Shown in pieces: positions 27,911 to 36,666 of a stretch of DNA of 64,000 nucleotides. The position numbers and the translations under genes are program-made. The stretch spans positions 372,001 to 436,000 of the forward strand of contig NZ_JAQMWP010000008.1 in NCBI RefSeq assembly GCF_030403745.1. The letters are read 5' to 3'. The notes beneath the pieces are model-generated. The model ran no database searches, was not told the DNA's origin, and worked only from the letters and a program-made list of their open reading frames with translations. Position 1 is the stretch's first letter, and the number at the start of each line of letters is the position of its first letter. Source of the DNA: Streptomyces sp. S.PB5. GTDB lineage: Bacteria > Actinomycetota > Actinomycetes > Streptomycetales > Streptomycetaceae.

Positions 27911-29151
27911 ACGGCCGTCACCGCCGAGATCCCGATCGCCGAGCCGAACTGCGACGACGTGTGCAGCAGCCCGCTCGCCAGCCCCTGCTCGGCGTCGCCC
28001 ACCCGCTCGGTCGCCGCGATCGTCAGCGGCCCGTAGGCCAGCGCGAAGGCGGTGCCCGCGACGAACAGTGTCGGCAGCATCGCGAGATACGGCCAGTCCA
28101 TGCCGACCGGCAGGAAGAGCCCGTACGCCGCCACCGCCAGCACGAACCCGGCGACGACCACGCGCGCGTGCCCGAAGCGGGCCACCAGGCGCGGGGTGAG
28201 GGTGGGCGCCAGCACGGCGTCGCAGCCCATGATCACCAGGGCGATCGCGGTCTGGAGCGCCGACCAGCCGCGCAGTTCCTGCAGGTACAGCGTCACCACG
28301 AACTGGAAGCCGAAGAAGGCCCCGACGAACAGCAGCATGCCGAGATTGGCCCGCGCCACAGGCCCCTCGCGCAGGATCCCGAGCCGGACCAGCGGGTTCG
28401 GGCAACGGCGTTCGACGGCCACGAAGAGCACGGCGAGCACGAGCGCCGCGAGCGCCGACGCCGCCGTGAGCGGCCAGTCGTCCAGGTCGTGTTCCAGTCG
28501 TACGACGGTGTAGGCGGCCAGCAGCATGGCGCCGGCGACGGTGATCGCGCCCGGGAGGTCGAAGCCGCGTAGGCCGGTGTGCGCGAGCTGTCCGTCCTGG
28601 TGCGGGATCAGCCGTACCGCTGCCGCCAGCAGCGCGGCCGCCATCAGGACCGGGGCGAAGAACACCCAGCGCCAGCCCAGCGAGGTCAGCAGGCCGCCGA
28701 TCACCAGGCCGAGCGAGAAGCCGCCGGCGGCGGTGCCGGCGTACACGAGGAGGGCCTTGTCGCGTTGCGGGCCCCTCTCGTACGAGGTCGTGATCAGGGA
28801 CAGGGCGGCCGGGGTCATGAACGCGGCGGCCATTCCGGTGACGAAGCGGGCGACGACCAGCATCCAGCCCTCGGTCGCGAAGCCGCCGAGGCCGGAGAAG
28901 GCGAGGAAGACCGCCAGCCAGAGCAGGAACATCCGGCGGCGGCCGAGCAGGTCGGCGGCGCGGCCGCCGAGGAGGGTGAAGCCGGCGTAGCCGAGGACGT
29001 AAGAGCTCATCACCCAGGCCGCGGTGTCCGTCGCGAGTCCTAGGTCGGATCTGATCGACGGGATCGCGATCGCCATCATGGCGATGTCGGCGCCCTCCAG
29101 GAAGATCGTTCCGCAGAGGACGAGTAACAGCGCCCACGCGCGCGTGCCCAT
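27661..29151 (-). CDS. MFS transporter, 14-span DHA2 type
   Basis: A 496-residue proton-coupled drug exporter. Motif A is seen as LLGGRAADLLGRRRMFL and motif C-type sequence as GTAAGGFSLGLVIGGLLTSLGWRWVFF. Fourteen spans are expected, the last being TALVVPVAMVAAGLLISILAL. A Ser/Gln/Lys tail follows (RASQVSSDSASQTSAKP). Its 3' end overlaps the convergent rarD gene by 250 bp. It is divergent from an HxlR regulator, with a 10-bp inverted repeat between, so it is probably repressed by that protein and induced by a toxic ligand. Confidence 0.91.
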   Translation of the reverse strand: MGTRAWALLLVLCGTIFLEGADIAMMAIAIPSIRSDLGLATDTAAWVMSSYVLGYAGFTLLGGRAADLLGRRRMFLLWLAVFLAFSGLGGFATEGWMLVVARFVTGMAAAFMTPAALSLITTSYERGPQRDKALLVYAGTAAGGFSLGLVIGGLLTSLGWRWVFFAPVLMAAALLAAAVRLIPHQDGQLAHTGLRGFDLPGAITVAGAMLLAAYTVVRLEHDLDDWPLTAASALAALVLAVLFVAVERRCPNPLVRLGILREGPVARANLGMLLFVGAFFGFQFVVTLYLQELRGWSALQTAIALVIMGCDAVLAPTLTPRLVARFGHARVVVAGFVLAVAAYGLFLPVGMDWPYLAMLPTLFVAGTAFALAYGPLTIAATERVGDAEQGLASGLLHTSSQFGSAIGISAVTAVYGLASTGSAATGSASSGSTGPEETLSAFRTALVVPVAMVAAGLLISILALRAVRRASQVSSDSASQTSAKPAQRSGGMASPK

Positions 29152-29178
29152 GGCAGTGCTCCAGGGTTGGGGAATGGA

Positions 29179-29222
29179 GGGTGGTTACGCGGGTGAGGGT
29201 CGGTTCCCTCTTGTAACCACCC
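29179..29222. promoter_or_regulatory. Inverted repeat, candidate operator between MFS exporter and HxlR genes
   Basis: GGGTGGTTAC (29179-29188) and GTAACCACCC (29213-29222) are perfect complements 24 bp apart. They sit between the two divergent starts (29151 and 29248). Half-site spacing of about three helical turns between centres could suit two dimers. Confidence 0.65.
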
Positions 29223-29247
29223 CCAGCCTCCGGCAGCATCGACGGCC

Positions 29248-29754
29248 ATGGAAGAAGGCACTTCGAAGTCACCCGGTTACTGCGAGAGCACCGTGGACTA
29301 TGGCGACGCCGATCCCTTCCAATGGGACACCCGCGAGGACTGTCAGGTGAGGCAGATCCTCGACCGCATCGCCGACAAATGGTCCCTCCTCGTCATCGCC
29401 CTGCTGGAGAACCGGCGGCTGCGGTTCACCGAACTACGACGGGAGATCGACGGGATCAGCCAGCGCATGCTGACGGTCACCCTGCGGCAACTGGAGCGGG
29501 ACGGGCTGGTGAAGCGGACCGTGCATCCGGTGGTGCCGCCGCGGGTCGAGTACGAACTGACGCCGCTGGGCGGGACGTTGCACGCGACCATCCAGTCGCT
29601 GGTGACGTGGACGGAGACGCATCAGGGGGAGATCGTGGCGGCGCGGGAGGAGTACGACCGGCGGGAGGTACGCGACGGGCAGGAGACGGGTGACCGGCGG
29701 GAGGTACGCGACGGGCACGAGACGGGTGACCGGCGGGCGGCCGGGGCCATTTAG
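29248..29754 (+). CDS. HxlR family transcriptional regulator with C-terminal repeat
   Basis: A 168-residue winged-helix protein. The HxlR domain runs from CQVRQILDRIADKWSLLVIALLENRRLRFTELRREIDGISQRMLTVTLRQLERDGLVKR to VPPRVEYELTPLGGTL. The N-terminal Cys precedes the first helix as in other HxlR proteins. After residue 132 the protein consists of 12-residue repeats (DRREVRDGQETG) encoded by a 36-bp DNA repeat. ATG at 29248. It is divergent from the MFS exporter, its likely target. Confidence 0.9.
   Translation: MEEGTSKSPGYCESTVDYGDADPFQWDTREDCQVRQILDRIADKWSLLVIALLENRRLRFTELRREIDGISQRMLTVTLRQLERDGLVKRTVHPVVPPRVEYELTPLGGTLHATIQSLVTWTETHQGEIVAAREEYDRREVRDGQETGDRREVRDGHETGDRRAAGAI
29656..29737 (+). 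repeat. 36-bp tandem repeat inside HxlR gene
   Basis: Units at 29656-29691 and 29692-29727 are almost identical, and a third starts at 29728. The period is a multiple of three, so copy changes keep the frame. Confidence 0.9.
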
Positions 29755-29792
29755 GACGGGCGTTGGCCTGGAGAGCCGCTATAAGTGGCCGC

Positions 29793-30260
29793 ATGACTGC
29801 ATCAGCGCCCGCACCCGTTCACTGGAAACTCGTCATCGACGCCGGCAACCCGCAGGCCCAGGCCGACTTCTGGGCCGCCGCACTGCACTACGAGGTCGAG
29901 GACAACGACGCCCTCATCCAGCGCCTGCTGGAGCTCGGCGCCCTCCCCCGCGAGGCCACCGTCGAGTTCCACGCCCGGCTCGCCTTCCGGGACCTGGTCG
30001 CCGTACGGCATCCGGACGATCCGTACGACGAGGGCAGTGGGACCGGGCTCGGGCGGCGGCTGCTGTTCCAGCGGGTGCCGGAGGAGAAGTCGGTGAAGAA
30101 CCGGCTGCATCTGGATCTGCATCCGGGTGAGGGGGAACGGGATGCCGAGGTCGAGCGGCTCACCGGGCTCGGCGCGAGTGTGGTGCGGGAGGTCAAGGAA
30201 CCCTCGGGGCAGTGGGTCGTGATGACGGACCCGGAGGGCAATGAGTTCTGTGTGCACTAG
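29793..30260 (+). CDS. VOC family protein (glyoxalase-like domain)
   Basis: A 155-residue cytoplasmic protein. The start HWKLVIDAGNPQAQADFWAAALHYEVE and the end VVREVKEPSGQWVVMTDPEGNEFCVH are the two halves of a glyoxalase-like (VOC) fold, with RLHLDLHPG in the middle. A metal site could use His in LHLDLH and the late Glu in NEFCVH, but a reaction cannot be assigned. ATG at 29793. It does not overlap the HxlR gene; gap 38 bp, so co-transcription is possible. Confidence 0.86.
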   Translation: MTASAPAPVHWKLVIDAGNPQAQADFWAAALHYEVEDNDALIQRLLELGALPREATVEFHARLAFRDLVAVRHPDDPYDEGSGTGLGRRLLFQRVPEEKSVKNRLHLDLHPGEGERDAEVERLTGLGASVVREVKEPSGQWVVMTDPEGNEFCVH

Positions 30261-30277
30261 GGGCGGTCCCGCTCCCA

Positions 30278-30315
30278 GAGGGACGGTCCGGCCCCGGAGG
30301 GACGGTCCGGCCCCG
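30278..30315. repeat. 19-bp tandem repeat, two units
   Basis: GAGGGACGGTCCGGCCCCG is repeated exactly (30278-30296 and 30297-30315), downstream of the VOC gene. The overlapping GGTCCGGCC palindromes could form a weak terminator. Confidence 0.75.
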
Positions 30316-30426
30316 GGAGCGCCGGCCGGTCCGGAATACGAACTCCCTGTCCTGATACCGCTCTTGACGGAGAGTTAGTCACAGCTTCACCATCCAGGCA
30401 CCCCATTCGCTGTGGAATCCCTGTGA

Positions 30427-31404
<978 letters not shown>

Positions 31405-31407
31405 AAA

Positions 31408-31456
31408 GGCCCAGGAGTCCGGGGGCCAGGAGGCCCAGGAGTCCGGGGGGCCAGGA
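31408..31456. repeat. 24/25-bp tandem repeat, two units
   Basis: GGCCCAGGAGTCCGGGGGCCAGGA-type unit repeated at 31408-31431 and 31432-31456, the second with one extra G. It lies in the 90 bp between the convergent aminopeptidase and disordered-protein genes. Confidence 0.75.
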
Positions 31457-31494
31457 GGCCTGGGACGTCCAGGGGGTCACCTGGCCCGCCGCGG

Positions 31495-33303
31495 CTAGGA
31501 GTTGAGCTTCCGGGCGCGTTCGGCGAGCCGTCCCATCCGCGTCCGGGCGGACTCGAGTTGCTCGGCGTCCTCCACGGCCGGCCCGTCCTCCATCGTCAAC
31601 TCGGTCCACAGTCCGATGAGTTCGACCCCCATCCGCAGACCCTGCTCCGGGTCGCGTACGGCACGCCAGGCGGTCGCCGCGCTCTGGACGTTGCCGTACG
31701 CGGCCTCTGCGTCCCTCGCGCGGTGGCGGATCCGGGCCAGATCGAGCGAGAGCCCGAAGGCGCGGACGGGGTCGTCGGCCAAATAGGCGATGTACGCGGT
31801 GAGTTCGAGCAGCCTCAGCACCTCGGGGTGCTCGCCCCCGAGCGCCCGGGACGCCTCGACGACCGTCTCCTCCGCGAGCCGCGCGGCCTCCGCTATCCGC
31901 CCCGACTTCACCGCCTCGTTGATCCGCGCCATCGGCCCGGCGAGAAACACACTGCCGCCGCCGTCATAGGCGGTCGCCGGGTCATCTCCGAGCACGGCCT
32001 CGGCCACGGCGTCGAACCCGCGTGGCGGAGTGGGCTTGGGGTCGGGGTCGTCGAGACGGGCGCTGGAGTAGTCGACGGCGGGCTTCGGAGCGGGCGCGGC
32101 CACGGACAGGGAGGCGGGGGGCGGTACGGGAGCGGGCGTCTGCGTCGAGGCGGGAGCGGTCACGGGCTGCTCCCCGGTTTCCGGCGCCGGTGCGTTTGCC
32201 GATGCGTCCGCCGGGTGTACGTCCGTCGCCGGTGCGTCCATCACCGGCGGTGGGCCGAACTGTCCCGTCGGCGGCGCGACCGTCCCCGGCACCGCGTCCG
32301 CCACCCACTCCGGTACCGCCCGCAGCCGGAACGTCGGCACGGCGTCCCGCGGCTCCTGCCCCGCCGGGTCCGGCACGGCCCGGATCGGGAAGGTGGGGGG
32401 TTCGGGGGTCTGGCGGAGGAGGTGGGTGGGCTTGTCCCGGTGGGGCTGGTCGGGGTGGGGCTGGTCGGCGGGCTCGGGCGTCTCCTCCAGCTGGGCGGGA
32501 GGTACGTCGTCCCAGGTCGACTCGGCCGCACCCGGCGTGCCCGACGGGTCGGACGGGGGCGCGGGCCAGGTGGTGCGGGGCGTGACCGAGGACTGCGGTG
32601 GCGCGGGGGTTCCCTCCGCGGACTGCGGCGCGAAGGCCCCGTCGGCTCCGGGCGCTCCCGGCCGGGCGGACGACTCCGGCGGCACGGGGCCTCCCACCGC
32701 AGGGTGTGGTGGGAAACCCTCGACCGACTCGGCGGCTCCGGGCGTGGAGGGGGCGGGCGTGGAGGGGGCGGGGGCTGCGGGCGCGTGCCGCTGGGCAGCG
32801 CCCGGCGCGGAAGCCGCGGCGTCCCCGGCCGCCCCCAGCGCCCCGGAAGCCCCGTGCGCGGAAGCCCTATGCGCTCCATGCACTCCATGCACTCCATGCG
32901 CCAAAGCGACAGGCCCGGACGGCAGCTCCGGCCCGGCGGCGGACGCGGCGGGCAGCGCGACGGGTGAGGTCGGGTGCTGCGCCTCGCCCCGCTCCCCCGG
33001 CGGAGCCGTCGGTACCGGCTCCGCCGTGAACTGGCTGGCACCGTTGCTCTCGATGCGCAGGGCGACGACATAGCCGATGCGGTCGTCGTGGACGGTGGCG
33101 TGGACGGGGTGGCCGGTGGCGACGGCGATGCGCTGGAGGTGGTTCAGGACGGTGTGCTGGATCTCCTCGCCCGGAACGGCCGACACCGGTACGCCGCCCA
33201 CCGACGCGCCCCCCTCACCGACGAGGACGTCGATCGGGGCCGCCGCGAGTACCGGGGCACCGGCGTCCTTCTGCTCCCGCTTCTCGCGGCTGAGTCGCGA
33301 CAT
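31495..33303 (-). CDS. Large low-complexity protein with C-terminal TPR-like helical domain
   Basis: A 602-residue cytoplasmic protein of unknown function. Residues 1-100 form a small folded domain (ASVGGVPVSAVPGEEIQHTVLNHLQRIAVATGHPVHATVHDDRIGYVVALRIE). Residues 100-430 are Pro/Ala/Thr/Glu-rich and probably disordered. The last 150 residues (SGRIAEAARLAEETVVEASRALGGEHPEVLRLLELTAYIAYLADDPVRAFGLSLDLARIRHR...) are helical and resemble tetratricopeptide repeats. ATG at 33303 follows GAGGGA. The frame extends further upstream without a better start. It is divergent from the DUF6668 gene, and the two probably work together. Confidence 0.83.
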   Translation of the reverse strand: MSRLSREKREQKDAGAPVLAAAPIDVLVGEGGASVGGVPVSAVPGEEIQHTVLNHLQRIAVATGHPVHATVHDDRIGYVVALRIESNGASQFTAEPVPTAPPGERGEAQHPTSPVALPAASAAGPELPSGPVALAHGVHGVHGAHRASAHGASGALGAAGDAAASAPGAAQRHAPAAPAPSTPAPSTPGAAESVEGFPPHPAVGGPVPPESSARPGAPGADGAFAPQSAEGTPAPPQSSVTPRTTWPAPPSDPSGTPGAAESTWDDVPPAQLEETPEPADQPHPDQPHRDKPTHLLRQTPEPPTFPIRAVPDPAGQEPRDAVPTFRLRAVPEWVADAVPGTVAPPTGQFGPPPVMDAPATDVHPADASANAPAPETGEQPVTAPASTQTPAPVPPPASLSVAAPAPKPAVDYSSARLDDPDPKPTPPRGFDAVAEAVLGDDPATAYDGGGSVFLAGPMARINEAVKSGRIAEAARLAEETVVEASRALGGEHPEVLRLLELTAYIAYLADDPVRAFGLSLDLARIRHRARDAEAAYGNVQSAATAWRAVRDPEQGLRMGVELIGLWTELTMEDGPAVEDAEQLESARTRMGRLAERARKLNS

Positions 33304-33521
33304 CGTTCCCTCACTCGGATCCGTCGGGGAGTGGGTGGACGGCGTGTTCATGTTCCATGGTGCCCCCATCGGCCGCCCGCCTCTCACTTCCCCGGCATCA
33401 AGAGCCGGTCGTACACGTACTGTTGAGTAGTCTCTCCGCTCGCTCACGGTTCTCACGTCACCGTGGCGTCACAGGCTCGTCCCAGGCCGGCGCGGGGACG
33501 CCGAGGAGAAGGAGAGCGTAC

Positions 33522-34046
33522 GTGGAGCAGGGGCAGGGGCAGGGGGCGGTGCGGAGGCAGGGGCCGGAGATCTGGGTCCGTGGGCCGGTCGCCCTCCCGG
33601 AAGATCCGCCGGGGGCCGCCGCCCACGCCGTGGCCTCCACCCGCCGCTTCTCCTTCGTCGGTACGCACGGCGGCGCCGGTGTCTCCACCCTCTCCGTCGT
33701 CTACGGCGGCCATGACTGCGGCCGCGAGTGGCCCGCCCCCGACGCGCCCCCGTCGGTGCTGCTCGTCGCCCGCACGCACGCCTCCGGCCTCGCGGCCGTC
33801 CTGCGCACCCTGGAAGTGTTCCGCCGCGGTGAGGCTCCGCGCGGCCTCGATCTCGACGCCGTCGTGCTCGTCGCGGACGCCCCGGGCCGGCTGCCGAAGC
33901 CGCTCGCCCAGCGCATCAAGGTGATCGAGTCGGTGATCGACGTGTACCGCGTGCCCTGGGTCCCCGCCTGGCGCCTGGGCGACCTCAGCGGCCATCCGCC
34001 GCGCGAGACCGAGTCCCTGTGCCGCCTCATGGGCCGCTCGCGCTGA
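33522..34046 (+). CDS. DUF6668-like protein with P-loop-like motif
   Basis: A 174-residue cytoplasmic protein. After a Gln/Gly-rich N-terminus, the core starts RRFSFVGTHGGAGVSTLSVVYGG, which resembles the deviant Walker A of ParA/MinD-type proteins (GGxGxST) but lacks the lysines, so nucleotide binding is uncertain. Further on, PPSVLLVARTHASGLAAVLRTLEVF and GLDLDAVVLVADAPGRLPKPLAQRIKVIESVIDVYRVPWVPAWR fit a Rossmann-like fold. I recall such proteins as DUF6668 in Streptomyces. GTG start at 33522, ribosome site GGAG. Divergent from the long disordered/TPR gene. Confidence 0.8.
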   Translation: MEQGQGQGAVRRQGPEIWVRGPVALPEDPPGAAAHAVASTRRFSFVGTHGGAGVSTLSVVYGGHDCGREWPAPDAPPSVLLVARTHASGLAAVLRTLEVFRRGEAPRGLDLDAVVLVADAPGRLPKPLAQRIKVIESVIDVYRVPWVPAWRLGDLSGHPPRETESLCRLMGRSR

Positions 34047-34073
34047 GACAGAGATCTACCGAGACAGAGATCT
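34045..34073. repeat. Direct repeat upstream of flavodoxin-fold reductase
   Basis: GAGACAGAGATCT occurs twice (34045-34057 and 34061-34073, 16-bp period), immediately before the -35 box of the next promoter. A candidate regulator site. Confidence 0.7.
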
Positions 34074-34076
34074 CCC

Positions 34077-34104
34077 TCGACAGATACTTGCATGCGCATA
34101 TAAT
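34077..34104 (+). promoter_or_regulatory. Consensus-like sigma70 (HrdB-type) promoter
   Basis: TCGACA (34077-34082), 16 bp, then a perfect TATAAT (34099-34104), 32 bp before the ATG of the reductase gene. The spacer holds ACTTGCATGCGCA, a partial palindrome that could be an operator. Confidence 0.7.
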
Positions 34105-34136
34105 CGGCGTACGAAGTCCATCACCTGGGGGTTTCC

Positions 34137-34721
34137 ATGACACGCCGTTTCCTGTTCGTGCTCGGCAGCAGCCGCACCGACGGCAACACCGAGCTGCTGG
34201 CACGCAAGGCGGCCGAGCAACTGGCCGAGGACGTCGAGCAGCAGTGGATCGACCTCGACGAGCACCCGCTGCCCGACTTCGAGGACCTGCGCCACGACAG
34301 CGACCACGTCCGCCCGACCGACGGCAACACCGGCCTCCTCCTGGACGCCACGCTCGCGGCGACGGACATCGTGATCGCGTCCCCGCTGTACTGGTACTCC
34401 GTGTCCGCGACCACCAAGCGCTACCTCGACTACTGGTCCGGCTGGCTGCGCACCCCCGGCGTCGACTTCAAGGCCACGCTCGCGGGCCGCACACTCTGGG
34501 GCGTCACCGCCCTCGCGCACGAGGAGTTCGCGGTCGCCGACCCGCTGATCGGCACCCTCAACAACTCCGCTGCGTACATGGAGATGCACTTCGGCGGCGT
34601 CCTCCTCGGCAACGGCAGCAAGCCGGGCGACGTACTGAACGACACGGAGGCACTGGCGCGCGCGAAGACCTTCTTCGCGCAGGAGGCGCCGCTCGCGCGC
34701 TTCCCGTACGACATCCGGTGA
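34137..34721 (+). CDS. NAD(P)H-dependent flavin/quinone oxidoreductase, flavodoxin fold
   Basis: A 194-residue cytoplasmic reductase. The FMN-phosphate loop is LGSSRTDGNTELLARKAAEQL, and SPLYWYSVSATTKRYLDYWS is the second flavin-contact segment of the NADPH-dependent FMN reductase group. The length is standard. ATG at 34137 behind GGGGGTTTCC. A near-consensus promoter and direct repeats lie upstream, suggesting strong, regulated expression, probably in response to quinone or oxidative stress (inference). It is convergent with the ABC operon. Confidence 0.88.
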   Translation: MTRRFLFVLGSSRTDGNTELLARKAAEQLAEDVEQQWIDLDEHPLPDFEDLRHDSDHVRPTDGNTGLLLDATLAATDIVIASPLYWYSVSATTKRYLDYWSGWLRTPGVDFKATLAGRTLWGVTALAHEEFAVADPLIGTLNNSAAYMEMHFGGVLLGNGSKPGDVLNDTEALARAKTFFAQEAPLARFPYDIR

Positions 34722-34728
34722 CGGGAGG

Positions 34729-34767
34729 GCCGTTGAGCACATCCGGCTCCCGCGGAGTGCTCAGGCC
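34729..34767. terminator. Imperfect hairpin between reductase and ABC permease genes
   Basis: TGAGCAC (34734-34740) pairs with GTGCTCA (34757-34763), extended by GGCC on both sides with a two-base bulge. The right arm includes the permease stop codon. Confidence 0.55.
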
Positions 34768-35636
34768 GTGATGTCCTTCGCCGCGAACCTCGCCCACGCC
34801 GCCGAGCCGAACACCCCCGCGTACAGGGCCTGGAGGCCGAGGTTCTTCTGGAGGTCGTCCCAGTAAACCGGTTCGCGCATGAGGTCGGCGAAGGACAGCC
34901 AGTAGTGGGAGAAGAAGTACGGCTGGATCGCATGGAGCTGGGGGATCTGGTCGAGGATCTGGACGGTGATGAGCAGGCCGACCGTCGTCGCCATCGCCGC
35001 GATCCCGCTGCCGGTCAGGGTGGACACGAACAGGCCGAGCGCCGCCACTCCGGTCAGTGACGCGGCGACGACCAGGGCGATCAGGAAGGCCCGGCCCAGG
35101 CCCTCCGCGAAGCTGATCCTCGTACCGGAGATGGTGACCAGGTCCCCCAGCGGGAAGAGCAGCGCGCCCACCGTCAGTGCCGAGACCGCGACCACGAGGG
35201 TGGCGAGCAGGCAGAAGGCCATCACCGTCGCGTACTTGGTGAGAAGCAGACGGGTACGGCCGGCCGGGGCGACGAGGAGATAGCGGAGGGTGCCGGCACT
35301 CGACTCGCCGGCGATCGCGTCGCCCGCGACGACACCCACGGCCATGGGGAGGAAGAAGGGAAGCGTCGCGGCGAGGGCCGTGAAGACCAGGAACAGGCCG
35401 TTGTTGGTGATCTGCGAGATGAACGCCGGGCCTCCGCCGCCGCCCCCGCCGGAGCCGACGCCGCCGCCGTCGCCGGTCTCGATCTTCACCGCGACACCGA
35501 CGAGGATCGGTACGGCCGCGAGGACGCCGAGCAGAGCGAGGGTGCGCCAGCGGCGGAGGGTGGTGAGCAGCTCGCTCCGGAACAGTCCGAAGGTCCACAA
35601 CGGGCTGACTCTGCCCGCCGTTTCAACCTGCGACAT
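34761..35636 (-). CDS. ABC-2 type transporter permease
   Basis: A 291-residue membrane subunit with six spans. The first follows RSELLTTLRRWRTLALLGVLAAVPILVGV. The loop GVVAGDAIAGESSAGTLRYLLVAPAGRTRLLLTKY is the conserved cytoplasmic coupling segment of ABC-2 exporters. A glycine run (GGGVGSGGGGGGG) occupies the first extracytoplasmic loop. It overlaps the ATPase gene by 14 bases, so the two form one exporter. The substrate cannot be named; BcrA/NatA-type exporters handle drugs, lipids or ions. Confidence 0.9.
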   Translation of the reverse strand: MSQVETAGRVSPLWTFGLFRSELLTTLRRWRTLALLGVLAAVPILVGVAVKIETGDGGGVGSGGGGGGGPAFISQITNNGLFLVFTALAATLPFFLPMAVGVVAGDAIAGESSAGTLRYLLVAPAGRTRLLLTKYATVMAFCLLATLVVAVSALTVGALLFPLGDLVTISGTRISFAEGLGRAFLIALVVAASLTGVAALGLFVSTLTGSGIAAMATTVGLLITVQILDQIPQLHAIQPYFFSHYWLSFADLMREPVYWDDLQKNLGLQALYAGVFGSAAWARFAAKDITA

Positions 35637-36633
35637 CGAAGCCCTCCCCCGTCAGCGCCACGAACGCGTCCTCCAGCGAGGCCCGTTCGACCCCGAAGCC
35701 CCGAACCCGGACGCCCGCCTTCACCAACGCGGCGTTCAGATCCGCCAGTTCACGCTCGGGCGGCTCCGCGGTCACCCGGTCCTCGGTGATGACGACGTCC
35801 GAGGCGCCCTGCTCCTTCAGCACCCGCGCCGCGTCCCCCGTGTCCGGGGTCGTCACCACCAGCCGTCCCCGCGCCCCCGCCGCCAGCTCCGCCACCGGGC
35901 CCTGGGTGATCAGCCGCCCCTGGGCCATCACCGCCGCATGCGTGCAGACCTGCTCGATCTCGTCCAGCAGATGCGAGGAGAGGAAGACGGTCGTACCGTC
36001 CGAGGCCAACTCCCGTACCAGGGAACGGATTTCGCGCATTCCCTGGGGGTCGAGCCCGTTGGTCGGCTCGTCGAGGACGAGCAGCTTGCGGGGCTGGAGC
36101 AGGGCCGCGGCCAGCCCCAGCCGCTGCTTCATGCCCAGCGAGTACGCCTTCGCCTTCTTGCCCGCGGCGGCCGCGAGGCCCACCCGGTCCAGCGCGGCCG
36201 CGACGCGGGCCCGCCGGGTGCGCGGGTCGGCGGTCGGGTCGGCGGCGTCGTAGCGGAGGAGGTTGTCGCGGCCGGAGAGGAAGCCGTAGAGGGCGGGGCC
36301 CTCGATGAGCGCACCGACGTGCGGGAGTACCGCGCGGGACGAGCGGGGCATGGGGCGGCCGAGCACCCGTGCCGTGCCGGAGGTGGGCTCGATGAGGCCC
36401 ATCAGCATGCGGATGGTGGTGGTCTTGCCGGAGCCGTTCGGGCCGAGGAAGCCGAAGACGCTGCCCGTCGGGACGGTCAGGTCGAGACCGTCGACGGCGA
36501 GCTGCCCGCCGCGGTAGCGCTTGGTGAGGGCGCGGGTGTGGATGACGCTGTCCTCCACACCGGCGCGCTCCTGTGCACCGGCGCTGTCACCGTCGCCCTC
36601 CGGTTGTGACTCCGTGGCGGGCGGCTGGTCCAT
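35623..36633 (-). CDS. ABC transporter ATP-binding protein
   Basis: A 336-residue ATPase. A Gln/Glu/Ala-rich leader (1-28) precedes the nucleotide-binding domain. Walker A GPNGSGKT is at 64-71, the signature is YSLGMKQRLGLA, Walker B is LLVLDEPTNGLDP and the switch His is in SSHLLDE. The C-terminal domain with FGVERASLEDAFVALTGEGFDV is typical of BcrA/CcmA-like exporters. ATG at 36633, 33 bp after the LolA-like gene. It pairs with the overlapping permease. Confidence 0.94.
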   Translation of the reverse strand: MDQPPATESQPEGDGDSAGAQERAGVEDSVIHTRALTKRYRGGQLAVDGLDLTVPTGSVFGFLGPNGSGKTTTIRMLMGLIEPTSGTARVLGRPMPRSSRAVLPHVGALIEGPALYGFLSGRDNLLRYDAADPTADPRTRRARVAAALDRVGLAAAAGKKAKAYSLGMKQRLGLAAALLQPRKLLVLDEPTNGLDPQGMREIRSLVRELASDGTTVFLSSHLLDEIEQVCTHAAVMAQGRLITQGPVAELAAGARGRLVVTTPDTGDAARVLKEQGASDVVITEDRVTAEPPERELADLNAALVKAGVRVRGFGVERASLEDAFVALTGEGFDVAG

Positions 36634-36666
36634 CGGCTCCCTCGATTCGTCCTGCGCGTACCGCGG

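Noticed and set aside
26770-28572. A 600-residue plus-strand frame overlapping rarD
   Set aside because: Arg-rich, out of frame with the clearly homologous rarD; no motifs.
30364-30390. TTGACG as the -35 of the aminopeptidase promoter
   Set aside because: No acceptable -10 occurs 16-19 bp downstream.
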